In this document: positions 23,669 through 30,895 of the stretch, in pieces
How positions within the stretch are numbered: position 1 is the first letter of the stretch
Layout: each line of letters begins with the position of its first letter
Assembly: GCA_002412595.1 (NCBI GenBank)
Contig: DHVJ01000026.1
Coordinates: forward strand, 1-32,497
Length of the DNA stretch: 32,497 nt
Source of the DNA: Anaerolineaceae bacterium UBA5211
Lineage (GTDB): Bacteria > Chloroflexota > Anaerolineae > Anaerolineales > Anaerolineaceae
Direction of reading: 5' to 3'
Made by a program: the position numbers and the translations under genes
Notes under the pieces: model-generated
The model's database searches: none
Told to the model about the DNA's origin: nothing
The model's input: the letters and a program-made list of their open reading frames with translations, nothing else

Positions 23669-24028
23669 ATGAAACGCACATTGGCAGGACTGCTGATCCT
23701 GCTCACTTTGGTTTTAATGGCCTGTACGGCGCAGGAGCCTGCCGCGGCTGAAACAAACCCGGCGGAAACTGCCTTGTGGCAGGCCGGCTGCGAGCTGAAC
23801 GGTCTGGTTTGCCTGCCGGTTGGACGGGTGTTGGAAGCCCAAGCGCTTTCTGAAAGTGAAACGCTGTTTGTGGTGGAATTCCTCGAAAAAGACGGGGGGG
23901 TGTTTGTGTTGGGTCCGTGCTGCGGCGCGGAAGAAAGCGCGGCAGCGCCGCTCAGCGTATTCGAATTTCACGTCCACACGCAAAACGAATTCAGCCTGAT
24001 AGCGGATATGCCGGCCTTAATCCCCTGA
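23669..24028 (+). CDS. Small lipoprotein, hypothetical
   Basis: A 119-residue protein with a clear lipoprotein signal: MKRTLAG, a hydrophobic stretch and lipobox LMAC (Cys19). The mature part is ~100 residues with further cysteines (CELNGLVC and GPCCGAE) and reads as a small beta-rich domain. I do not recognise the family. It has its own promoter within the end of gatA and starts with no Shine-Dalgarno, at the probable start of transcription. A likely terminator follows at 24033. Codon use looks like that of the neighbours. Confidence 0.7.
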   Translation: MKRTLAGLLILLTLVLMACTAQEPAAAETNPAETALWQAGCELNGLVCLPVGRVLEAQALSESETLFVVEFLEKDGGVFVLGPCCGAEESAAAPLSVFEFHVHTQNEFSLIADMPALIP

Positions 24029-24032
24029 CCCT

Positions 24033-24058
24033 ACGGTTTTTGGCAAAAATACCGTTTT
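24033..24058 (+). terminator. Probable terminator after the small lipoprotein
   Basis: ACGGT (24033-24037) pairs with ACCGT (24051-24055), with three further A-T pairs inside, and TTTT follows at 24055-24058. It starts five bases after the stop codon. Confidence 0.55.
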
Positions 24059-24118
24059 CTCGCCCCCAGCGGGCACATAAATCGAGATTAATAACAGATT
24101 AAAATCGCTTTCCAGATA

Positions 24119-24146
24119 TTGACACCCGGCCGGGTTCAGATATACT
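24119..24146 (+). promoter_or_regulatory. Promoter of the cation antiporter, with a palindrome in the spacer
   Basis: TTGACA (24119-24124), 16 bases and TATACT (24141-24146). The spacer contains CCCGGCCGGG (24125-24134), a perfect 10-bp palindrome that could be an operator for a repressor of the antiporter gene. Transcription would begin near 24153, leaving a 27-base leader. Confidence 0.76.
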
Positions 24147-24179
24147 TTATCGCCGTGTAACTTTTATGGGAAAGAAAAT

Positions 24180-25205
24180 ATGGAATATTACTCAACAACT
24201 GTTATCGCACTTATAGGAATCGCCGCAATCGTTGTGCTGGTCATCAGCGCGAACATTTCCGTGAAAAAATTGGTAGGAATTGCGGCCTACTTCAACCTGT
24301 CATCCACTTTTATGGGTATGACGGTGTTCTCGCTGGCTACCTCCATTCCGGAGATAACCTCTCACCTGACAGCTTCAGCGCATATCCTCAATGGTACGCT
24401 GGATTACAAAATCGGTTCTGCCATTGTGCTGGGATCGAATATTGGGTCAGATGTGGTGCAGCAGACCCTTATCATGGGGTTGGTTGTACTGCTTTCCGGA
24501 ACGTTATATTTCCGGCGCTATTTCCTCTGGAAGAGCATGATTCCCATGATTGGCACAACCATCATGTGCATCATTATGGGCTGGGATGGTTCGTATTCCC
24601 GCCTGGATGGCGCCATTTTATTCGGCACTTTTATCGCATATACGTATTACCTGTATGTGGACGAGCGCAAGCACTATAAGAAAGAAGACAATGAAATTGT
24701 CTCTGAAGAAATTGCCGAGAATATTCCCAAGAACATAAAAGAAGTCTGGGTGGATGCGGCAATCGCTTTGCTGATGCTGGGTGTCACTGTTGTGGACGCG
24801 GGTTTTGTATTGAACATCACCGAATTAATTGTGGTGCGCACTGGCATCAGCGGTTCCTTGATTGGCGTGGTAACTCTCGGCATCGCTTCTGCTATGCCGG
24901 AATTTATTACGGCTATGGCTGGAGTACGCCATAAAGAGAACGGTGTTTCTCTGGGTACGCTGGTGGGTTCCAATATCACCAACCCGCTGGTAGCCATTGG
25001 CGGCGGCGCATTAGTTTCCACTTATGCGGTACCTAATCCGCTGATCAAATGGGATTTGCCCTGGGAAACCGTGACCGGAATTATCCTGTGGGCGATTTTA
25101 TGGTTCTCAAAGGGTAAGCTGAAGAAGGGACACGCTTTCTATCTGATCGCGCTCTATTTCGTTTATATTATCCTACGGGCCCTGTTCTTTTCGGTTGATT
25201 ATTAA
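24180..25205 (+). CDS. Ca2+/cation antiporter (CaCA family) membrane protein
   Basis: Predicted sodium/calcium exchanger-type transporter that exports Ca2+ or a similar cation in exchange for Na+ or H+. It has two inverted halves: the first repeat holds GMTVFSLATSIPEI (Glu58) and GSAIVLGSNIGSDVVQQ; the second holds GVVTLGIASAMPEF and GTLVGSNITNPLVAIGGG. These two acidic (P)E motifs line the ion path of the family. At 341 aa with ten or so hydrophobic spans it matches the smaller YrbG-like members. The ATG at 24180 has a GGGAAAG ribosome site. It has its own promoter and ends at a long hairpin shared with the convergent potassium importer. Confidence 0.87.
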   Translation: MEYYSTTVIALIGIAAIVVLVISANISVKKLVGIAAYFNLSSTFMGMTVFSLATSIPEITSHLTASAHILNGTLDYKIGSAIVLGSNIGSDVVQQTLIMGLVVLLSGTLYFRRYFLWKSMIPMIGTTIMCIIMGWDGSYSRLDGAILFGTFIAYTYYLYVDERKHYKKEDNEIVSEEIAENIPKNIKEVWVDAAIALLMLGVTVVDAGFVLNITELIVVRTGISGSLIGVVTLGIASAMPEFITAMAGVRHKENGVSLGTLVGSNITNPLVAIGGGALVSTYAVPNPLIKWDLPWETVTGIILWAILWFSKGKLKKGHAFYLIALYFVYIILRALFFSVDY

Positions 25206-25222
25206 ACCAGAACATTTTCGAA

Positions 25223-25265
25223 AACCAATAAGAGAATTGCCGGAAGGCAATTTTTTTTATTGGTT
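25223..25265. terminator. Two-part bidirectional terminator overlapping a stop codon
   Basis: AATTGCC (25235-25241) pairs with GGCAATT (25246-25252) around GGAA, followed by T run 25251-25258. Outer arms AACCAATAA (25223-25231) and TTATTGGTT (25257-25265) extend it into one long hairpin. The stop codon of the minus-strand transporter (25257-25259) is inside the right arm, so the same hairpin can end both transcripts. Confidence 0.83.
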
Positions 25266-27104
25266 CAAATGATAAGGCACATCGATGATCACACGCTGGT
25301 ACCCCAGTGTGCGGCGGCGGTAGAGCAAGCTGGTTTTAATCAGATGGGCGGATTGGTTATGCAGCAGGTGATGCCAGCGCTTGGCTGGTATCAGTTCCGG
25401 CAAGATGACTGCGGCCAGTTGTCCATCCGCGCACGCCTGATCGTATTCATCCAGAAAATTCAATAAGGGTGTCACGATTGACCGATAAGGAGAAGGAACA
25501 ACCGAAAGGGGAATATCCGGAAATAAATCATTCCATTTCTTTTCCACTTCGATACCACTGTCGGGATCGATTTCGATATAAACCGCACGGATATTCCCGG
25601 AAATCTGCTTGGCGATTTTTACAGCCTCAACAATACCAATATGCAAGTTGGATATCGGCAAGATGACGCGTAATGATGATGGAACTGGATCCAAGTTTTG
25701 CTTGTTTGGTTTGATCTGTAATAGTGAAAGTTGTGCGGCGGTACTTTGATAATGATCATGAATTTTGTAAAAGATGAACATGATAATAGGAATAAGCAAT
25801 ATGCTGATCCAAGCACCTTTAAGGAACTTGGTACTGCCGATGATTAAGGTGGCACAACCTGTCGCTATCGCTCCGATGCCGTTGATGGTTGATTTTAATT
25901 TCCAATTTTTTCCACGTGCTTTCCACCAGTGAATTACCATCCCGGATTGAGAGAGTGTAAATGACATAAAAACGCCCACGGCGAATAGGGGCACCAGTGC
26001 ATGTGAATCCCCTTTAAATAAAATAATCAACAAACCTGTGAGCGCTGATAGAGTAACAATGCCGTAGGAATATACCAGACGATCCCCTAATTGAGTCAAT
26101 GGTTTCGGTAAAAAACCATCACTTGCCAAAATTGCGGCAAGTCTGGGAAAACCCGCAAAACTGGTATTGGCTGCTACAATCAGGATCAGTGTCGAACTGA
26201 TCTGGATTAACAAGTAGCCGAAGCCGTTTCCCAGGATGCGGTGCGCCAATGCGGAAAGAATAGTCTCTTGTCCCTCCGGCAAAACATTTAAAAATTGTGT
26301 TAACCCAATGGAACCCACGAATAGAAGAGCCATTAAGAAAGCCATGATTAGTAAAGTTTTCCCGGCATTCTTTACTTCCGGTTTTTCAAATACAGGAACA
26401 CCATTGCTAATCGCTTCAATTCCGGTTAAAGCGGTGCACCCTGCGGAGAATGCTTCCAGTACCAGCAGCGTTGTGAGTGGTTTTGAAGCAGGTGGCGCGC
26501 TTAATTCCATAACAAATCCATCTGTGAATATTGCCTGCAATAACCCATAGGCTAACATCAAAAGGTATGTAACTAGAAAAAGATATACCGGTACTGCCAT
26601 GGCGGTGCCGGTTTCCCGTATTCCGCGTAAGTTGATTAACGTGATAATCAGCAAGAAAAAAAGCGCCAAGGGTGTTTGATATTCCCAAAGAATTGGGAAG
26701 GAGGAAGCAATAGCGGCTACCCCCGCGGTCAAACTGACAGCGGCTGTCAATGTGTAATCGACCAACAATGAAGCGGCTGCCGCCAAACCAGGCGTAATTC
26801 CCAGGTTTTCTCTTGCTACGATGTACGAGCCACCACCGGAAGGATATCCCTGGATCGTTTGGAAGTAAGAAAGGGCTACAAGCACCAATAACCCTGTGAT
26901 CGCTAAACCGATGGGGAAACTTAACGACAATCCGCTACTACCGGCTACCACAAGTGCTAAAAAAATCTCCTGATTGGCGTAAGCGATGGATGAGAGCGCG
27001 TCGGGTGAAAAAGCCGCCAGCGCACGAGTTTTATTAAGACGATTTTCCTTAAGTTCTTTACTGGGTATGGGAGATCCAATGAGAAAATGCTTGATACTAT
27101 TCAT
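25257..27104 (-). CDS. KimA-like potassium importer (APC/KUP superfamily)
   Basis: Predicted high-affinity K+ importer driven by the proton gradient. It is strongly reminiscent of B. subtilis KimA (YdaO): SIKHFLIGSP at the start, SPDALSSIAYA (D35, matching the KimA aspartate at 36), PSGGGSYIVARENLG, LLVDYTLTAAVS with its conserved aspartate, FSAGCTALTGIEAISNG and the C-terminal KRWHHLLHNQSAHLIKTSL. The first ~455 residues carry about twelve spans and the last ~150 form the USP-like cytosolic domain that binds cyclic di-AMP in KimA. At 615 aa it is the same length. No ribosome site precedes the ATG at 27104. I see no cyclic di-AMP riboswitch in its leader. The substrate is inferred from resemblance; the neighbour is an antiporter. 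Confidence 0.85.
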   Translation of the reverse strand: MNSIKHFLIGSPIPSKELKENRLNKTRALAAFSPDALSSIAYANQEIFLALVVAGSSGLSLSFPIGLAITGLLVLVALSYFQTIQGYPSGGGSYIVARENLGITPGLAAAASLLVDYTLTAAVSLTAGVAAIASSFPILWEYQTPLALFFLLIITLINLRGIRETGTAMAVPVYLFLVTYLLMLAYGLLQAIFTDGFVMELSAPPASKPLTTLLVLEAFSAGCTALTGIEAISNGVPVFEKPEVKNAGKTLLIMAFLMALLFVGSIGLTQFLNVLPEGQETILSALAHRILGNGFGYLLIQISSTLILIVAANTSFAGFPRLAAILASDGFLPKPLTQLGDRLVYSYGIVTLSALTGLLIILFKGDSHALVPLFAVGVFMSFTLSQSGMVIHWWKARGKNWKLKSTINGIGAIATGCATLIIGSTKFLKGAWISILLIPIIMFIFYKIHDHYQSTAAQLSLLQIKPNKQNLDPVPSSLRVILPISNLHIGIVEAVKIAKQISGNIRAVYIEIDPDSGIEVEKKWNDLFPDIPLSVVPSPYRSIVTPLLNFLDEYDQACADGQLAAVILPELIPAKRWHHLLHNQSAHLIKTSLLYRRRTLGYQRVIIDVPYHLNQ

Positions 27105-27191
27105 AGTTTTTTTAGTGTTATGTGAGGGATTTATTTATTCACGAAGAAAATATGTGAAATTTGAAATCATTTAATAGAATCAATAGTGTAG

Positions 27192-27220
27192 ATTATAAAG
27201 CTTGATAGGAATCCTGCCTA
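27192..27220 (-). promoter_or_regulatory. Possible promoter of the KimA-like gene
   Basis: On the minus strand, TAGGCA (27220-27215) and TATAAT (27197-27192) are 17 bases apart, ~80 bases before the ATG. The plus strand carries a TATAAT at 27238-27243 that may serve the ROK gene, so the divergent promoters lie close together. AGGA-A-TCCT (27208-27216) is a small palindrome between them. Confidence 0.42.
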
Positions 27221-27281
27221 TATGAATTTAGTAAAGTTATAATCAATTCATTCACTGCAGTATGAAAGACAGGGAGAATTT

Positions 27282-28127
27282 ATGTATATAGCGATAGATG
27301 TTGGCGGCACAAATATGCGCGTAGCGCTGATGGATTTGAATGCAGGTGAGCAGATTATCAAGCTGGAATCCCACCCGGTTCCGCAGGATTATGAAGCGGG
27401 CATACAGGAGATGATGAAAGTCATCCGTGAAGTGTCCAACGGTGCAGAAATTAATGGCATTGGCGCATGCTTCCCCGGTATCATCGATAAAAATGATATG
27501 GTAACCACAGCCAACAACCTGCCCCAGTGGACTCACAAACCCATCAAACAGACATTAGAAGAGCGTTTTCAGGTACCGGTTAAACTGGTGCATGATGTGC
27601 AGGGCGCCGCGGTGGGCGAGGCTTTGTTTGGCGCTGCCCGAAACCGGGACCGCTTTGTTTATTTTATCTGGGGAACAGGGGTAGGGGCCGGCGATATTAA
27701 AAAAATTGACGACCACCGTTATTTCATGTTCTCATTCGAAAATGGCCATCACATTATGGATTGGGATGGTAAATTGTGCAGCTGCGGCCAACACGGCTGT
27801 CCGGAAGCTTACCTGGGCGGCAGCAACCTGCGGGAGTATTTTGGCCGTGATATGTGCGAAGTCTCCGACGATGACCCGGGCTGGGATATGATTGTCGAAA
27901 AGGCTGCTCAAACTATCCTTAATACGCTAATTTTCCACCCGGTGGATCTTTTTGTGTTTAGCGGCGGGGTCATCACCAAGCGGCCTTTCCTGTTAGAACG
28001 CATCAAACCTATTATGCGTGAGCGGCTGGCGCTGTTTCCACTGCCCGAAATGGTTTTGGCCGAAAAAGGAGAACAAAGTCCGCTATATGGCTGCGCGGGA
28101 TTATTTCAAATTGACCTGGTGAAATAA
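27282..28127 (+). CDS. ROK family sugar kinase (glucokinase-like)
   Basis: Predicted ATP-dependent kinase acting on glucose or another hexose, in the cytoplasm. The phosphate loop DVGGTNMRVALMD is at residues 6-18. VHDVQGAAVGEALFG holds the catalytic aspartate, although the usual N before it (NDANAA) is missing. GTGVGAG follows, and the ROK zinc signature is LCSCGQHGCPEAYLGG (C-x-C-G-x2-G-C). At 281 aa it is slightly shorter than typical ROK kinases and has no DNA-binding domain, so it is an enzyme, not a regulator. AGGGAGAA at 27271-27278 is the ribosome site. It is divergent from the KimA-like gene. Substrate cannot be fixed from the sequence. Confidence 0.88.
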   Translation: MYIAIDVGGTNMRVALMDLNAGEQIIKLESHPVPQDYEAGIQEMMKVIREVSNGAEINGIGACFPGIIDKNDMVTTANNLPQWTHKPIKQTLEERFQVPVKLVHDVQGAAVGEALFGAARNRDRFVYFIWGTGVGAGDIKKIDDHRYFMFSFENGHHIMDWDGKLCSCGQHGCPEAYLGGSNLREYFGRDMCEVSDDDPGWDMIVEKAAQTILNTLIFHPVDLFVFSGGVITKRPFLLERIKPIMRERLALFPLPEMVLAEKGEQSPLYGCAGLFQIDLVK

Positions 28128-28182
28128 TCCCACGAACCGCTTGGTGGATTGGCTGGTTGGTGAAGATTTTGGCTCGGATAGC

Positions 28183-28199
28183 GCAGCTGAACCAGCTGC
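28183..28199 (+). terminator. Weak hairpin between the ROK and DUF2202 genes
   Basis: GCAGCTG (28183-28189) pairs with CAGCTGC (28193-28199) around AAC, between two convergent genes. There is no T-run, so termination is uncertain. Confidence 0.3.
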
Positions 28200-28217
28200 T
28201 TGCTTGACTATTGCGGA

Positions 28218-28964
28218 TTAGTTGTGGTTAGGCCTGCCTTGTCCGCGTCCGCCGGCCTGCCCTTGAGCACCAAACCTCATACCGCCGGCGTTGGTGCCTG
28301 ACAGAATGGCTTGGTATTCATCCGCGGATAAGAATTGCGGTTGGTAGGTCTCGCCGGTCTGCTGCTGCAATGAACCGGTGAAACCGCGCAGATGATTGTT
28401 AGAGCCTGCCAACAGATTTTCGTACACAGATGCAATATCGGTTTGGGTGGTGTTGGCGATGGTTTTTTGCAGATCCAATATGTCGATCTCCTCAATAGCC
28501 GCGCCCGCTTTCAACGCGTCGCCCAGGGAAAGACTACCTTGCGTGATCAGTTCATCATAAAGCGCTTGCAGATCGGTGTTGGTAAACTGCCCTTGTGCCT
28601 GTCCATCAGCCGGGTCGGCGATGCCGTAACGGGCAAGCAGGGTCTGCACGCTGGTCGTATGCGTGGTCTCGCTAGCCGCGATATTATTAAAGACCGGCAA
28701 TCCCCACAAGTCATACAAAAATACATAAACGTCGTGGGCCAGTTTTTCTTCTTCGCGCATGTAAAGCAGATCATTTATTTCCTGGTTGCTTAATTTTACG
28801 GTGGAAATACTGGTAAGCGGTGTGTTATACGCCCTGAGAGTTTGCGGTGCAGTGGTTGAAACGATGGCTTGTTCGTGAGCAGCTGCTGCCGCTGGTAAAT
28901 TACTGCATGCCACTGAAAATGGAATACTGATAAGCAGCATAGTGATTAAAATGATTTTCTTCAT
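28218..28964 (-). CDS. DUF2202 domain lipoprotein (ferritin-like helical bundle)
   Basis: Predicted membrane-anchored or secreted protein of unknown role. The signal peptide MKKIILITMLLISIPFSVAC ends in a lipobox Cys20. The DUF2202 domain (~residues 60-200) is recognised from LLYMREEEKLAHDVYVFLYD and ASETTHTTSVQTLLARYGI. The E/H pairs in these helices match a ferritin-like di-iron bundle, so metal binding is possible but not shown here. The tail after ~215 is Gly/Arg/Gln-rich (GGMRFGAQGQAGGRGQGRP), probably disordered. The ribosome site GGAGAAAAC precedes the ATG at 28964. It is alone on its strand, with the histidine kinase gene divergent from it. Confidence 0.82.
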   Translation of the reverse strand: MKKIILITMLLISIPFSVACSNLPAAAAAHEQAIVSTTAPQTLRAYNTPLTSISTVKLSNQEINDLLYMREEEKLAHDVYVFLYDLWGLPVFNNIAASETTHTTSVQTLLARYGIADPADGQAQGQFTNTDLQALYDELITQGSLSLGDALKAGAAIEEIDILDLQKTIANTTQTDIASVYENLLAGSNNHLRGFTGSLQQQTGETYQPQFLSADEYQAILSGTNAGGMRFGAQGQAGGRGQGRPNHN

Positions 28965-29124
28965 GAGGTTTTCTCCATTCGGATTTTGTTATCCAAACTA
29001 TAATTCCGACAAATAAAGGTATTATGTAACAAATATGAAGAATTTGTGAAGAACAGGACTTTATTAAAAAATAAAGCATGCTAATATTTTAATAAAATGC
29101 TAAGAAGAATTATAAAGAGACAGT

Positions 29125-30822
29125 ATGGACTTTATTACTTTTATCGATAACGCAGCTTTGCTGTTGGTACTCAGCATTCTGAGCAGCAATATGCAACTGC
29201 GCTGGCTGAAACGCGAACCGCTGCAGAGTTTGGCCCTGGGATTACTGTATGGGCTTGTCGCAGTTGTTGCCATGAGCATTCCTATGGAATTACAGCCGGG
29301 GGTGATCTTTGACGGCCGTTCCGTGATTTTGAGCCTGGCAGGTCTGTTTACGGGCAATATTACCACGCTGATAGCCTGTATCATCGCGGCTGCCTGGCGG
29401 TTCCATCTGGGCGGGGCCGGTGTTTTTACCGGGGTCGGGTCGATCATCATTGCCGGTTTGGCGGGTTTGCTGTTCCGCCGCCTGGTAAACCGTAAAGGCT
29501 TACGCCTGAACATGGGGCGCTTGTTCTTATTCGGTCTGGTTGTCCATACGATATTGGTTTTGTGGTTCTTTACTCTTCCAAAGGAGATTGCTCTTCTGAT
29601 TCTTCAGCGAGTTACCTTCCCCTATTTAACAGTATTTCCACTGGCAACCATGTTGATAGGGGGATTTATGGAAACACAGCGCCAGCGTTTGCAGGTGGAG
29701 AAGGATTTGGCACAAAGCGAGAAACGTTACCGTGATCTGGTGAGCACGCTCAACGAAGGGATATGGGAATCAAATGCCGATATGGTGACAACCTATGTGA
29801 ACCCGAAAATGGCGGCCATGTTGGGATACACGCCGCAAGAGATGATCGGGCGTTCGATTTATGATTTCATCTCTTCGGAGACAACTGAAGCGATGGAAAA
29901 TTATCATCTACGCCGTCAGCAGGGTATTCGCGAGCATTATGAGTTCAAATTGCTATGCAAAGACGGCCATTTGATTGATGCCCAATTGGGGGTCACCCCA
30001 CTGATGGATGAAAAAGGTGAATTTAAAGGTTCGTTAGCCGGCGTCCAGGATATCAGTGCGCTGAAATTGGTCCAGGCCCAGCTGGCAGAACAAAGTTGGC
30101 GTTTGGAGGAGCTGGTAGAGGAGCGCACACAGGATTTAAAGGTAGCACAATCGCAACTGATTCGGGCTGAAAAACTGGCCACGCTGGGTGAATTGGCCGG
30201 CGGGGTGGGGCATGAATTGCGTAATCCGCTGGCGGTCATCTCTAATGCAGTGTATCTGCTTAAAAACTCCATGCCCAAGAGCACTTCTAATTTATTGGAA
30301 TATATAGAGATGATCGAAACAGAAACCCATAATGCTTCATCCATAATCAATGACTTACTGGATTATTCGCGCATCCAACCGACAGAAAAAGAAATCACCG
30401 AACTTTCCAGTTTGGTGGCAGGCTTGCTGGCTAAAATCCCGATTCCAGAAAACGTGGTTCTGGAAAACCAGCTTCGAGCGGATTTACCCATGACCAATGT
30501 GAATGCGCAGCAGGTGGAGATCATTTTCACCAATTTAATCTCCAATGCTATAGAAGCCATGCCGGAAGGGGGCAGCTTGAAAATCACTTCCCGCGTTCAG
30601 AAAAACCGCTTGACCATTGCGGTTGAGGATAGCGGTATGGGCATCTCCCGTAAGAACATGAGTAAAATATTTGAACCTCTGTTCACGACTAAACCACGCG
30701 GCATTGGTCTGGGCCTGGCCATAACGGCCAGATTGGCGGAATTAAACGACATTCAGATTCGCGTCAAGAGCCGCGAAGGCCGGGGAACCACTTTTTCACT
30801 TGATTTTCTGCTGGCTATATAA
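29125..30822 (+). CDS. Sensor histidine kinase with 5TM-5TMR_LYT and PAS domains
   Basis: Predicted membrane sensor that phosphorylates an unlinked response regulator. Residues 1 to ~180 are a five-span LytS-type sensor (SILSSNMQLRWLKREPLQSL, ELQPGVIFDGRSVILSLAGL, GNITTLIACIIAAAWRFHLG), which in LytS relatives senses murein or membrane signals. A PAS domain follows at ~198-318, then a coiled coil, then the HisKA helix with H363 in GVGHELRNPLAVISN. The ATPase domain (~463-565) has N box FTNLISNAIEAMPEG, G1 VEDSGMGIS and G2 GIGLGLAI. No response regulator gene is adjacent, so it is an orphan kinase. The ATG at 29125 has a weak ribosome site. 565 aa and complete. Confidence 0.9.
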   Translation: MDFITFIDNAALLLVLSILSSNMQLRWLKREPLQSLALGLLYGLVAVVAMSIPMELQPGVIFDGRSVILSLAGLFTGNITTLIACIIAAAWRFHLGGAGVFTGVGSIIIAGLAGLLFRRLVNRKGLRLNMGRLFLFGLVVHTILVLWFFTLPKEIALLILQRVTFPYLTVFPLATMLIGGFMETQRQRLQVEKDLAQSEKRYRDLVSTLNEGIWESNADMVTTYVNPKMAAMLGYTPQEMIGRSIYDFISSETTEAMENYHLRRQQGIREHYEFKLLCKDGHLIDAQLGVTPLMDEKGEFKGSLAGVQDISALKLVQAQLAEQSWRLEELVEERTQDLKVAQSQLIRAEKLATLGELAGGVGHELRNPLAVISNAVYLLKNSMPKSTSNLLEYIEMIETETHNASSIINDLLDYSRIQPTEKEITELSSLVAGLLAKIPIPENVVLENQLRADLPMTNVNAQQVEIIFTNLISNAIEAMPEGGSLKITSRVQKNRLTIAVEDSGMGISRKNMSKIFEPLFTTKPRGIGLGLAITARLAELNDIQIRVKSREGRGTTFSLDFLLAI

Positions 30823-30839
30823 ATGTCGAATATTGGGAA

Positions 30840-30868
30840 GTGACCGAAAAACGGAACAATTCTATAAT
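30840..30868 (+). promoter_or_regulatory. Promoter of the M3 metallopeptidase
   Basis: GTGACC (30840-30845, 4 of 6 matches), 17 bases and perfect TATAAT (30863-30868). The ATG at 30896 is 27 bases on, with an AGAGG ribosome site at 30885-30889. Confidence 0.55.
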
Positions 30869-30895
30869 TAATCCAAAATAACAAAGAGGCGTTAA

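Noticed and set aside
27105..27281. Cyclic di-AMP (ydaO) riboswitch in the leader of the KimA-like gene
   Set aside because: I looked for its conserved blocks on the minus strand and found none; the region is AT-rich with no large stems.
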